From: Gymnopus androsaceus JB14
Taxonomy: Eukaryota; Basidiomycota; Agaricomycetes; Agaricales; Omphalotaceae
NCBI GenBank assembly: GCA_009733575.1
Contig: ML769421.1
Span: forward strand, 248,001 to 312,000
Direction: 5' to 3'
Length of the DNA: 64,000 bases
In this document: piece after piece, positions 1-10,840 of the stretch
How the letters are laid out: every line of letters starts with the position of its first letter
Numbering within the stretch: the stretch's first letter is position 1
Made by a program: the position numbers and the translations under genes
Notes under the pieces: model-generated
Told to the model about the DNA's origin: nothing
The model's input: the letters and a program-made list of their open reading frames with translations, nothing else
The model's database searches: none

Positions 1-325
1 TCGTGTGTTGTATTCAAAATACGACTGGTTTAGGCTGGAGAGGATAGCAGGGACAGAGGCGGCTGTAGAGTTGACGAAAAGCTTATAAAGTGAGGACGCT
101 TGAGTGCTGATCGCCTCTAATTTGGAGGATGAACTTGGCTATGTAGAACGTATGAACGATGTGGAAAAGATATTGTTCAGATTTTTCTCTGCGAAGATTT
201 CTTCGGTTGAATGACGGGGTTTTGATATCTTAAAACTCATGAACGCTGAGTTATGCAAATTTCGGTACACTGTGTAGCGCTTCAAAGAAATCGCGTCAAA
301 ACATTACACATAGGGCTCGTATACA
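1..325. other. No gene recognised
   Basis: I see no supported coding region here. The last 100 bases resemble the 3' flank that follows the F-box genes further right (the motif around 'cgcgtcaaaacattacaca' recurs near 2890 and 12010), so this is probably the downstream flank of the F-box fragment that follows. Confidence 0.4.
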
Positions 326-525
326 CTAGTTCAAGGAATTTAGTATAATCAAACCCGAGGGTACAGGCTTCAACGTTTTGAAATAGCGTTTATACAAGGC
401 TACTGTCTGCAATCGAAGTGATCCATGCCTGTCTTCAGATACCCATATTATCATCAGGCCACCACTGTAACCGTGAAAGGAATCAGGATTAAAGCCTTCA
501 GTTCCGAAGAATAATTTCCACTGCC
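326..525 (-). pseudogene. F-box protein, C-terminal fragment
   Basis: This minus-strand stretch encodes only the last 50-60 residues of the F-box family that fills the left arm. The ending, with 'SLRLQTVAL' then 'KRYF' and 'PVPSGLIILNSLN', nearly matches the complete gene at 12052-13566. The part before it, equivalent to 'ALILSRWWPDDD', is already scrambled, and no F-box or central region precedes it. I read it as a truncated relic of the outermost array member. It has no plausible start codon in context and is unlikely to make a functional protein. Confidence 0.6.
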
Positions 526-571
526 GCCCATATGGAGTGAGGGATGAACTTGAAGCACATTTTAGGCTCAA

Positions 572-1228
572 TGTATGATCTGGAGCAGCAGGATGGAACC
601 ACCGAACCAGTTTTCAACAAGCTTGAACAACAGCTTTGGAATAAGTTCTGTTGGTTATGTTTATCATGGCTTGGATGGGTCTATACTTACTATCAATACT
701 ACTGCTTTAATATACCTAGAATTGTAATATTAGTTTTTCGTTGAACCAGTTACTAATCCGGATTTTTGTGTAGACTCGGACCTCTCGTTCAACCGAGCTC
801 CTGGGGCTCTTAATACTAAAAAAAAAGCTATTTTAAATTCATTTACTTCCCTAGCCCGTCACTTGCCTGATCTGGGGGCCATGGTGATTCATGCACTATA
901 GGAATGGGAGTAAGTTGACGACTGCTACAAGCCGTGACATAAAATAAATAACTAACAAGCATGCAAACTCTACCTAGTGCACTGAAAGGAAGCACACAAG
1001 TAGTTCGCCATATATATTATATAAGTATGGTTGGTTTATAAAGCAATAATATTATCCATTATCCATTGGATGATCGAACAAGTGACTTTCCATGTACGTT
1101 ACACCCTTTCTATCGACTACCTGGAACAATAGCGCTATGCTTGATAAATTTGGTGTTAAAAAAGTTTTTCAAGATATAGGATTGGAATCTGGATCTACTT
1201 GAAAATTACAAATCGCAAACCATCCCAC
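572..1228. other. No gene recognised
   Basis: AT-rich spacer without a supported coding region or a recognisable repeat. A short run of A at about 823-831 and a TATA-like stretch near 1010-1025 are the only landmarks I see. Confidence 0.4.
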
Positions 1229-2248
1229 CTACGCCTGGCACCTTTGCAAAACGACCTCGAGCTCTGTCAAAATATCCTTCTGAGCTTGTAGTTTTTTCTC
1301 TAGCTCTTGAATACGTTCCGTTGCTTGACCCAGCTCCGCTTTAGCGTGTTCCAAGTCTTTCTTCACCTTTTCCAGCTCCTTCCTGTCAACGCGACCTTTG
1401 ACCCTTTCAAGCCTGTTGTCGAGATTTTTCTTTTCTTGATCAATCAGAGAATCGAGAGAGTTATTGTAAACCAAATCGTAGGGGCTCAATAGTGTCCGGA
1501 TAACTTTCCACCTCCCCGCTATCATTGTTGACATTGCGCTCGCCTGATCATAAACACTGCAGGAAAAAGAATGAGAAAGAGAAGAAGAACTTTGAAACCG
1601 AAACAGAAAATGGGACCGAATACTGAAATGAAAGAGCCCGAGAAAGAATAAAAATCCAGAAGTCCACTCACCCTAAAACTGGTTCCACTGCAGTCCTCAC
1701 CGTCTCAATTTCACTCTTGTTGAAGTCACCTTTTTCCTGAGCCGCTCTCAATGCTACCAGTCCTGCATCCAGATTTGTCGTTGCTTTTGACAGGTTGGAA
1801 TTCGCCTTAATGACACTGTACTGATAAGAGGTTGCGGTCAGCAAGTAAAGAGCGAGTGAGTGTTACTTACTTGTGATGCAATAAACATCCCTGTAATACC
1901 GTCAATACAAAGGACGACAGCTTTCGCCCATGAAAGTTCCATATTAACTAAGGTTTTTGGGATGGTAAACACCGTTAACGTTAGAATGAATGCAATAATA
2001 ATTGTAGAGTCATTTATTTTTGCTCTCCACATCTCTTCTGCATCCTGAGGATTTGAGATTGTGAGAGTTAGGCGAAGCGAATAAATGAAAACTAAACTAC
2101 TAACGGCTCGTATCTTCTCTAAAGTTGTATCACATTCGACTTCCAAGAAATCGATGTCCTTTTCTAAGTCACGAGGGCGTGCAGACTGTTCTGATTTCAA
2201 GTGGTGGTTAATTAGATGGTTGATGAGACGATAGAAATAGGAGAACAT
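1229..2248 (-). CDS. Hypothetical membrane coiled-coil protein (3-4 exons)
   Basis: I do not recognise the family. Four pieces join across good splice signals on the minus strand. Exon 1 (2248 to about 2101) starts with MFSYFYRLINHL. Exon 2 (about 2049-1873) carries two hydrophobic stretches ('STIIIAFILTLTVFTI' and 'AVVLCIDGITGMFIAS'), probably a transmembrane hairpin. Exon 3 (about 1822-1672) is an alanine-rich helix. Exon 4 (about 1560-1229) is a long heptad-like coiled coil rich in E, K, L and Q, ending in VVLQRCQA. Introns start gttagt, gtaagt and gtgagt. The start is uncertain, because the repeated upstream sequence to about 2555 also stays partly open and could hold another exon. Exon 1 alone is copied twice to the right (near 5.1-5.2 and 11.2-11.4 kb), cut off inside intron 1. 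Confidence 0.55.
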
Positions 2249-2611
2249 GATTGGGGAAGAAGGAAAGAAAAAAAGTAACGAAGCCCAGTTTTATGACAGC
2301 CCCCAGGTCTCAGAAAGCCTCCGAGACCAATCCGAGACCCTACAAGCTGCCCGCGGAGAGAGTACTTGAGTTCGGGATATCATTGACCATCGAAGACCGA
2401 AAACGAAGGCCAATGGATTCCTCAAGCGTATTATAATCACTGTTGGGACAGCCATGCTCAAAATCGAGCTCTGGCACTGCGCAGAAGAACTTGGGGAAAG
2501 TTGGGGGAAAGGTGCATGGATTTTCAAGTCCGCCCAAAGTATGGCGCAATTTCATGTAAGCAGATGAGATAGTTTATGAATGATTCGTGCTACACATGGA
2601 ACTTGCATGGA

Positions 2612-2690
2612 ACGATGGCGTAACGGTATCGGTAGCCGTAGCTCGATGCTATTACTTACTGCTAGGGCCTTGGGTTCAAATAAGTATTAC
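2612..2690 (+). repeat. Possible tRNA-derived (SINE-like) segment
   Basis: The stretch has an A-box-like 'tggcgtaacgg' and, about 50 bases on, a B-box-like 'gggttcaaat', as in a pol III promoter. It does not fold as a convincing tRNA, because the T-arm and acceptor pairings are poor. Copies occur near 5609-5690 and 11739-11815 as part of the larger duplicated unit, so copy number alone is not evidence of mobility. Confidence 0.25.
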
Positions 2691-2918
2691 TCGAGATTTA
2701 GTCACAGCACATTTTTGTGAATTTATGCATGGGGCTCCCTAGAGCTCGAAAGCCGCTTTCGAACGCACTCAGCCTTGTCCAATTCCGTTGAGAACTGAGC
2801 GAGTTATTCTGCTTGGGAACAGGCGCCAACTATTTTGAAAATTGTGCAAATTTCGATATACTGTGTGTAGCGTTTCAAAGAAGTCGCGTCAAAACATTAC
2901 ACATTGGGCTTGTATACA

Positions 2919-4434
2919 CTAGTTCAAGGAATTTAATATAATCAAGCCCGAGGGTACAGGCTCCAACGCTTTGAAATAGCGTTTATTCAAGGCTACTGTC
3001 TGCAATCGAAGCGATTCATGACTGTCTTCAGATACGCAGCCACCCATATCATCATCAGGCCACCACCGTGAAAGGATCAAAGCCTTCAGTTCCGAAGAAT
3101 AATCTGCACAGGCATCAATTCGAAGTGAAAGATGTTCAAGTTTCGGAAGGAGAACCTGACGGCTTTCGTCAACAGTCAAGGCTCGAAGGAGAGGATTGAC
3201 GTTGAATGAACCATTCTTGATCCCAAACATACTGACTGTGGGGAAGACAGACAGTATTGCAATCAAGTCCTCGTTAAAATTTGCAATCTTGTCCTCCTCC
3301 TCCTCATCATCATCGAACTTATCATCATCATCGAAATTCTCGAAGTAAAGAGTAGATAGTGTTGTCCTCGAACGCTGTTGAAAAGCATCCACTGCCCTAG
3401 AACAACAATGGAAATATTCGTCGGGATCACACCAAAGAGTCAACTCTTCGATGCAAGGCGCGGTGAGGTATTCCAGAAGGTTGCCATCAAGAGAGACCCA
3501 TTTTAACAAAGGTAAACAAATGGGGAGATTGGCGTTATCCATTGGGCGGTGACAACGAAGTTCGAGGTTGACCAGATTTTTGCAATGGTGGAGCAGGTTC
3601 ACATAGATATTGGAAGAATTGAAATCCGATGTGATCTTCAGTGAGGTCAGTTGCTGTGCAGGTAGCATCAACACCGTTAGAAAAGAGAGGTCAGTAAACT
3701 CTCTCATTGTGACAAATCGTAATTTCGGCGCTCCTAAGAGTGCGTCAATTTTTTGTGGGGGAAGAAGTTCGACAGTGTCATATGCATCTGAAAAACCATT
3801 AACCTCGAAATCAACTTCTTCCAGTAAAGGAAATGAACAGTGTTCAATTAGAGGAAGATACGATGACGGAGTCCCCAAAATATCCAAGAGTCGAATTTTG
3901 CGACTAAAAGGTAGGATGGAATGGAATAGCTCTTGTCCCTTTTGGGACTTGCGCTCAGGAAAAGCGAGATATAAGTCCAAGGAACGACCCTGACATCGAT
4001 CAACCCACTCCTTCAACCACCCACTCTGTCTACGAAGAACTTTCGGATAATTTTCTGCGTTAATACACAGAGTAGACCAGAGCTGAGGCGTAGCATGAGC
4101 AGCCTTTCTCCAAGCTACACACACGCTTGACAGGATGGACGTATAGTGGATGATATCATGGCTTGCGCGCCAGTCGTAATCAGGGCGGCATGAAAGACAA
4201 AATATGTCTCCTAGAATCTCCAGCGGAACTCGACGAATAGGTGAAAGAACGTTTCGACATGCTGTGATATCGAACGAGTTTTGCATCTCTTTGACGAATC
4301 AACTCGGATATCTGACTCTCGAGACTCTCCAGCTGGCTTTCCGCTTCGAAAATTCGATTTCGAAGGAAAAATACGTCGCTTGGTTCGAGCCATATCTGCT
4401 CTTCGATGCGAGTTTGAGAGAGATATTGGGACAT
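2919..4434 (-). pseudogene. Coiled-coil F-box protein, one frameshift
   Basis: About 500 residues of an agaricomycete F-box family. A short coiled coil follows the MSQYLSQTRIEE start. Next come the F-box helix 'LSPIRRVPLEILGDIF', a region with 'CVAWRKAAHATPQLWSTLC', leucine-rich repeat-like segments, and an Asp/Glu tract. F-box proteins of this type are normally substrate receptors of SCF ubiquitin ligases; the target cannot be read from sequence. It is almost identical to the intact gene at 12052-13566 but has one extra base near 4272 (gatatcgaacgag against gatatcaacgag), which breaks the frame between coiled coil and F-box. Either this copy is dead or this is a base-calling error. Confidence 0.75.
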
Positions 4435-4450
4435 CGAGGACGAAAGAAAG

Positions 4451-4497
4451 ATGCGATAGGCACGCTCAGCGCTTAACCATATGAGCGCCTATCGCAT
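4451..4497. repeat. 47-bp inverted repeat upstream of F-box start
   Basis: The ends 'atgcgataggc' and 'gcctatcgcat' are perfect reverse complements, and an inner 'gctca'/'tgagc' pair extends the stem around a short loop. It lies just 5' of the start codon of the F-box copy ending at 4434 and recurs at the same place for the second copy (13583-13629). It could be a leader hairpin, a protein-binding palindrome or the scar of a small inverted-repeat element. Confidence 0.5.
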
Positions 4498-4759
4498 TTG
4501 CACTGGTTGGACGCGTATGAACTCATGAGTCAGAACGATGTAAAAAAAAAAGTAAAGTATTGTACAGTACATGTTCAGATTTTTCTCTGCGAAGAAGACC
4601 TTTTTTTGGTTGAATGCATTTATGCATTGGTTGATAGGCTTTTGCCCACGAGCTCACTGTGAGCTTCGTTGAAAAAATACGCTGAAACATTCGGTATATT
4701 ATATAGCGTTTTAAAGAAATCGCGTCGAAACATTACACATTCGGACGACCTGTATACAC

Positions 4760-4985
4760 TACATATACACTAGTCCCAGGAAATCAGGCCCGGGGGTGCA
4801 GGCGTGATGTCCAATGCTTCAAAATATATATATCTGCGTTTATCCAAGGCTACTTTCTGCAATCGACGTGATCTTCAGACACGCAGCCATCCATATCATC
4901 ATCAGGCCACCACCGTGAAAGGATCAAAGCCTTCAGTTCCGAAGAATAATCTGCACAGGCATCAATTCGAAGTGAAAGATGTTCG
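4760..4985 (-). pseudogene. F-box protein, C-terminal fragment
   Basis: This matches the 3' end of the F-box gene at 13950-15356 (shared run from about 13860 to 14087) and stops abruptly at about 4985, where unrelated sequence and then an LTR remnant begin. It is the truncated neighbour carried along at the edge of duplicated unit A1. Nothing upstream on the minus strand continues the protein. Confidence 0.6.
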
Positions 4986-5023
4986 TCCACGAATATAAGT
5001 TTTGATTCCAACTGAATTTGGTG

Positions 5024-5049
5024 GTCCAACTGAGTTGTTCGTTTTTACA
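5024..5049 (+). repeat. Copia LTR tail remnant
   Basis: The string 'tccaactgagttgttcg' followed by 'ttacatgattg' closely matches the last bases of the copia 3' LTR at 11155-11186 and the flank that follows it. It sits exactly at the left edge of duplicated block 5050-6175, in the same position relative to the coiled-coil exon as the full LTR end at 11180. This implies the LTR was already there when the unit was copied. Confidence 0.6.
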
Positions 5050-6175
5050 TGATTGCTGAGAGTTAGGCGAAGCGAATAAAATGAAAACTAAACTACTACC
5101 GGCTCGTATCTTCTCTAAAAGTTGTATCACATTCGACTTCCAAGAAATCGATGTCCTTTTCTAAGTCACGAGGGCGCAGACTGTTCTGATTTCAAGTGGT
5201 GGTTAATTAGATGGTTGATGAGACGATAGAAATAGGAGAAACATGATTGGGGAAGAAGGAAAGAAAAAAAGTAACGAAGCCCAGTTTTATGACAGCCCCA
5301 GCTCTCAGAAAGCCTCCGAGACCAATCCGAGACCCTACAAGCTGCCCGCGGAGAGTGTACTTGAGTTCGGGATATCATTGACCATTGAAGACCGAAAACG
5401 AAGGCCAATGGATTCCTCAAGCTATTATAATCACTGTTGGGACAGCCATGCTCAAAATCGAGCTCTGGCACTGCGCAGAAGAACTTGGGAAAGTTGGGGG
5501 GAAAGGTGCATGGATTTTCAAGTCCGCCCAAGATATGGCGCAATTTCATGTAAGCAGATGAGATAGTTATGAATGATTCGTGCTATAACATGGAACTTGC
5601 ATGGAACGGATGGCGTAACGGTATCGGTAGCCGTAGCATCGACTATTACTTACTGCTAGGGCCTTGGGTTCAAAATAAGTATTACTCGAGATTTAGTCAC
5701 AGCACATTTTTGTGAATTTATGCATGGGGCTCCCTAGAGCTCGAAAGCCGCTTTCGAACGCACTCAGCCTTGTCCAATTCCGTTGAGAATTGAGCGAGTT
5801 ATTGTGCTTTGGGAACAGGCGCCAACTATTTTGAAAATTGTGCAAATTTCGATACTTACTTAGAGTGTAGCGTTTCAAAGAAGTCGCGTCAAAAACATTA
5901 CACATTGGGCTTGTATACACTAGTTCAAGGAATTTAATATAATCAAGCCCGAGGTACAGGCTCCAACGCTTTGAAATAGCGTTTATTCAAGGCTACTGTC
6001 TGCAATCGAAGCGATTCATGACTGTCTTCAGATACCGCAGCCACCCATATCATCATCAGGCCACACCGTGAAAGATCAAAGCCTTCAGTTCCGAAGAATA
6101 ATCTGCACAGGCATCAATTCGAAGTGAAAGATGTTCAAGTTTCGGAAGGAGGACCTGACGGCTTTCGTCAACAGT
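5050..6175. repeat. Segmental duplication, partial unit A3
   Basis: A copy of the first 1.1 kb of units A1 and A2. It contains exon 1 of the coiled-coil gene on the minus strand (about 5070-5250), the tRNA-like segment, and the last part of an F-box gene (from about 5930). It breaks inside the F-box coding sequence at about 6175, shortly before the truncated copia element. It carries more one-base differences than the other copies (for example near 5955, 6035, 6062 and 6075), and the F-box tail here is not readable as one frame. Confidence 0.7.
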
Positions 6176-6217
6176 CCAGAGGGCGTCGAGAGGAGAGCGA
6201 TTGACTGCTAGATGACA

Positions 6218-6345
6218 TTTTCTTTATATTCCGGACTGTTCCTTACATAGATTTACTCTTCTAGTTGTTCGTTATCTTACAGGTACAGTCACAATATAGT
6301 TGTTCCACTACATTGTGTCCCAACTGAGTGTTCGTTATCTTACAG
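6218..6345 (+). repeat. Copia 5' LTR, truncated
   Basis: These 128 bases match the last part of the 3' LTR (from about 11053), ending 'ttcgttatcttaca', and are followed by the gag leader. The first 200 or so bases of the LTR, which would hold the TGTTG start, are missing. The sequence before 6218 is a broken F-box copy, so truncation probably came from recombination or deletion, not from a normal insertion. Confidence 0.75.
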
Positions 6346-6348
6346 ATT

Positions 6349-7532
6349 ATGAGACTGGGGTCTCTACGAGCTTAAAGGACATCACACGAAGAACTACTAA
6401 ACAACTCACAAACTCTACCAAGACTCCTTATGTCGTCAGGAAACTCGATCCTGAACGTACCTACGTTCCCAGAAGCCTCACAGCTATCGGGACAGACACT
6501 TGGCGAGCATTCAAAGACCGAGTTGACTTGCAGGTACAAGTTAGGGGCCTAAAAGGCTATCTAGATGGGTCTATCCCAAACCAACCTCAGCAACCTATGT
6601 CTATCCTGCCCAAACTCCCTCATCCGTCGACAGCCACTTCCCTTCTCCCGGGGAGTGGATCCAGCGCGAACGAATGGTAGCATCAATCATCTACCTTAAC
6701 TGTACCGACCCCGTGGGTATAGGTATCGAGGAAAGATGATTCGGCGCACAAGACCTGGCAATACCTCGTCAAGAAGTACGAAGCACGCGATGAACAACGG
6801 ATCCACCTAGCTGACACAGCACTCTGAGCGCAGAAGTACAATCCCGAGACAACAACGATGGAGGAGCACGAAAAGAAGATGAAGAATCTCCTTAAAACAC
6901 TCCATAACCTCGGTGGGTTGTGTAACGACTACCAATTCCGCCTCATTGTCATTGCATCCATGCCCAAGTCCTGGAAGGACTACGTACTCAACGTGCCCGG
7001 AATCTTCAGTACGGACACGTTCACTTACCTCCACCATTTGTACCTCGACAAAGTCGGTCGTCACGCTGAAAGTACCGATGACTACATCAAGGACAAAGTT
7101 GCCGCATTGGTAGCCCAACACCTCGCCTCACTCGGAACGGGCACCACAGCAGCCAGTGTGAAACGAGAACGCCCAATTTGCATCAACCCTGTATGTCCGA
7201 CCAAAGTCGGACACACCATTGACAGGTGTTGGGCAAAGGGAGGCGGCGCCGAAGGGAAAGCCCCCAAGTCCTGGAGGGACAAACACGGCACCAAAGCAGC
7301 AGCTAGTTCAACCTCCCCAATAGACGTTTATGTTGGATCCTCGTACTCGCCCAAGGGTTCGGAATCGGGTACGTCGAAGTCAAATCTATCCTCCTCCAAA
7401 CCCGCTGACACCTCTGGCAGAGATGATGCCGTTCTAGACAATAGAGGTGATCAGCAGGGCGGAGGAGTAGATAGATTTAGACCGTACCTAGTACCCAAAC
7501 ACGATTGTACTATCTGTTCGGACAATACATGA
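6349..7532 (+). pseudogene. Copia gag region, interrupted
   Basis: The reading frame gives a gag-like protein of the copia type: an N-terminal region with a conserved Trp segment, then 'KTWQYLVKKYEARDEQ', 'MEEHEKKMKNLLKTL' and 'IVIASMPKSWKDYV'. A Cys/His cluster follows ('CINPVCPTKVGHTIDRCW'), a zinc knuckle of the CCHC kind that binds RNA. The frame is lost and regained between about 6660 and 6735. TGA stops stand at 6825 and 7530, the first at a place where the surrounding protein reads smoothly through. Confidence 0.75.
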
Positions 7533-7559
7533 CTGTATAACCCCTTACCGAGACTGCAC

Positions 7560-9104
7560 ACAAGGACGTTTATCGACTCCGGAGCCACAGACCATTGTTG
7601 GGTCCAACGGTCCCATTTCACAGAATACCGGGACGTGGAGGAAACGGGGAACAGCGCCATAGCAGGATCAGAAGGAAAGTTCAAAATCTTGGGCATAGGC
7701 ACCGTGGAGTTCACTATGACTGTCGAAGGGAATAAGAGGTGTATACGACTCCAGAACGTGAAGCACACGCCGGAGTTCGAGCACAACCTCATATCGCTAT
7801 CGACATTGGACAGGCGAAACTACAGAGGCGAATGGGGAGATGGATCTCTGACAGTGAAGACCAGAGGTGGAGATACGATGATGGTCGGGGTAGGAAAGGG
7901 AAGGATGTACAAAGTTCCCGTGCTGGAAACCATTCCCGTCGTAAATTCAGCCCGGTCGCAGGAGAAAGGAGTAGATATACTCACCTGGCACCGAAGACTC
8001 GGACACATCGCTATACCAAGAATCCTCCGCATGGCCAACAAAGGCCTCGTCAATGGACTGAAGATAACGTCCAAAGAGGTATACGGTCTTTGCGAGTCGT
8101 GTTTATACGGCAAAGCAACTCGAAGACCGTTCGACGAGCAGCTCGCGCATGAGAGAGAGGTGCTGGAGAGAGTACACATCGACCTGTTTGGCCCAATGCG
8201 TACCCAGAGTAAAGGCGGAGCATCCTACATGATGCTGTTCACGGATGGTAGATCCACGATTAAGGTCCCTGCCTTCTTGAGTAATAAACGGAGCGAGACT
8301 ACCTTGAAGGAGTTCCACCGATTCCGTGTGAAAGCCGAGATGCAGACGAAGCAACGACTACAGACGATCCGGATAGACGGAGGGAAAGAGTTAGACAACC
8401 GCCTTATGGAGAGTTATTGCGCGCAGAGAGGGATCACAATCGAGAAAGTGCCACCGTACTCCTCAGCGTCGAATGGTATGGCGGAAAGGGCGAATCGCAC
8501 GGTCGTTGAAGGAACAAGGACTTTGTTGGACGACGCGAAGCTCCCACACACGTTTTGGGCGGAGACAGCTGCCACCTTCTGTTACGTTGACAGCTTTGTG
8601 CCGTCAGCGAGGTTCCCAGACGACGTCCCAATAGAAATCTGGACGCGTAAACGGCACGACGTATCGCATTTACGTCCTTTCGGTTGCAGGTGCTGGGCAA
8701 CGCTCCCGGATATTCGGACTGGAGGGAAACTGGCTAGACAGGCGGTAGAGGGCATACTGATTGGCTATATGGGTCGGAGAGGGTATCGACTGTATATCCC
8801 AAGTTCGAGAACCTTTCTCGAATCGCGAGACGTTAGATTTGAGGAGGGGGTGCCAAAGCGAACAAGGGATCAACCAACGGAGATCACGGATCACCTTGAG
8901 GCACTGCCTTTCGGGGATACCGACGTCGAGATCAACGGTGATCGAACTGTCCCCTCCTCCAACAATACGCCTGAACAACCGAATACGCCTACTCCTTTGC
9001 AAGACGTCGAGCCTGAGCAGTTCGAACCATCACAACCGCTAGCGCCTATCCCAGAACCCCAACAGCCCCGCCGAAGCAAACGAGACCGAAAGCTAACATC
9101 TTGA
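7560..9104 (+). pseudogene. Copia pol part 1: protease and integrase
   Basis: The region opens with the aspartic protease site DSGATDHC (codon for D at 7575). The GAG-pre-integrase HHCC zinc finger follows (WHRRLGH then CESC), then the integrase core with its D,D,E residues visible in 'HIDLFGP', 'IRIDGGKE' and 'NGMAERAN'. The C-terminal part is Pro/Glu-rich and ends in a basic segment. A TGA codon at 9102-9104 is followed directly by the RT in the same frame, so this is one polyprotein cut by a single nonsense codon. The first in-frame Met is at 7635, but the protein would normally be released from gag-pol by cleavage. Confidence 0.85.
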
Positions 9105-10834
9105 CTTATTGAATCCGAGGCGTCCGAAGACAGAGAACATGAAGCAAGGGACAAAGGGGAAGCGTGGGCAAACAATTTACCAGCCGAGCAGCAGCCTCTT
9201 GCCCTCATTGTGCAGAACCCATGGGCATTTGCGTCCACGAGCTCAGAATTCTGGGTCCCAAACTCGTACAAGCAGGCAATGCAAAGACCAGACCTCTGGT
9301 CCGAACCAATGCAAGCTGAATACAACCTGCTTTTAGAGAAAGGTGTCTGGGAATTGGTGGAGTTACCACCAGGTGTGAACCTTATGGGCGGAAGATGGAC
9401 ATATGCGATTAAGTGGGGTTCGAAAGGGGAAGTTATTTGTAGGAAAGCACGTTACGTTGCACAAGGATTCACTCAGATTTACGGAGTGGACTACGACAAG
9501 ACTTACGGGGCAGTCGCTCGAATGGAATCCCTTAGAATCGTCCTTGCGATAATCGCGGTTTTAGGCCTAAAACTTTTCCAGGTCGATTTCAAGGGTGCTT
9601 TTCTTAACAGCCCAATCAACCACGATGTCTATATGAAGCAGCCAGAGGGATTCATCAAAGCCGGGCAGGAACATCTTGTGTGCAAACTCAAATGCTCAAT
9701 CTATGGTACGAAGCAAGGCAGCCACAATTGGCAGGCAACTCTTGCATCAGGTTACAAAGCGGATGGGTACATAGCATCGAGGGCGGACTCATGCATCCGT
9801 TATCGTCAAGAGGGGCCGGAATACACCATAACTAGCACCTACGGTGACGATGTTTGTGGAGGTTCGTTGACGATGGGGGTCGAGAGAAGGCAATAAAGGA
9901 TCTCGGGAAACGCTGGGAAGCAGGAGAGGTTCGGTCAAACGTACTGCTGGGTATGAGTATTCAGCAAGACGAAAGAACAGGTGCGATTACGATTTCTCAA
10001 GGGGTCTACTTCCAGCGAATGCTGGAACACTTTGGGCTGCAGGATGTGAAACCGAGGAGAACACCCCTTCCGCCAGGACTAAAAGTCAAGGAGTCGCCCA
10101 ACCCGTTACCGGAGGACGAACAGATATACATGTCGGACAAACCATACCGTCCAGTAGTAGGTTCCGTTATGTGGGGTGCTGGATGCACAAGGCCAGATAT
10201 TTGCTTTGCGTCAAACTTTCTCGCGAGATTCCAACTTAACCCCGGCAAATACCATTGGGAACTTATTCTGTGGCTAGCGGGATACATCAAATGGATGTTG
10301 CACTACGCCATCACATACCGGAAGCCCTTGGAGTCTGACGCGAGACCTGGAGCAGGGCTGAAGCCAGCAGGCTACCTGGATGCTGACTACGCCGGTTGCC
10401 TCGATACACGGAGGTCCACCTCCGGATACGTCTATCTGATGGCTGGAGCACCAGTTTCATGGAGCTCGAAACGACAGGATAGAGTAGCGACTTCGACCGT
10501 GGAAGCGGAATACATTTCATTGGCAAGAGGAAGTCAGCAAGCGGTCTGGATGGCATCGTTCCTGTCAGAGGTGGACCTTGAACAAGACGGACCGGTGGAA
10601 TTGTTCGGGGATAATGAGGGTGCGAATAGTTTGACGCAGGCCTCGAAACAGCACGCTCTAATCAAACACATCGATGTTCGCCACCACCACATCAGGGAGA
10701 AAGTACAAGACGGCGATGTATTGGTCAAAGGGATTCGGTCAACGGAGAATCTGGGGGACTTGTTTACGAAGGCTCTGACAGGACCGACCCATTCGAAGCT
10801 TGTGAAGCTCCTAGGATTGGATCGTACGGAGTAG
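9105..10834 (+). pseudogene. Copia pol part 2: reverse transcriptase and RNase H
   Basis: The RT fingers and palm are clear: 'WELVELPPG', 'KARYVAQGFTQ', 'QVDFKGAFLN' with the first catalytic Asp, and the YxDD box as YGDD near 9838. A one-step frame change at about 9885 separates this from the rest ('KAIKDLGKRWE', then 'YRPVVGSVMW'). RNase H follows with 'GYLDADYAG', 'STVEAEYIS' and 'DNEGA', all conserved catalytic acids. It ends at a TAG directly before the polypurine tract. The stop at 9102 and the frameshift make it non-functional as written. Confidence 0.85.
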
Positions 10835-10840
10835 GGGGGG

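Larger units (their letters stand above)
2057..4985. repeat. Segmental duplication, unit A1 (about 2.9 kb)
   Basis: This block is nearly identical to 11181-14087 and, over its first 1.1 kb, to 5050-6175. It holds exon 1 and part of intron 1 of the coiled-coil gene, a spacer, an F-box gene and the tail of a second F-box gene. This copy is the only one whose left edge runs on into the rest of the coiled-coil gene, so I infer that it is the ancestral arrangement. Differences between copies are mostly single-base indels and a few substitutions, which points to recent duplication. Confidence 0.75.

Noticed and set aside
3610..3993. Plus-strand open frame of 127 codons, repeated at 12743-13126
   Set aside because: It is antisense to the F-box coding sequence, and its conservation follows from that of the gene.
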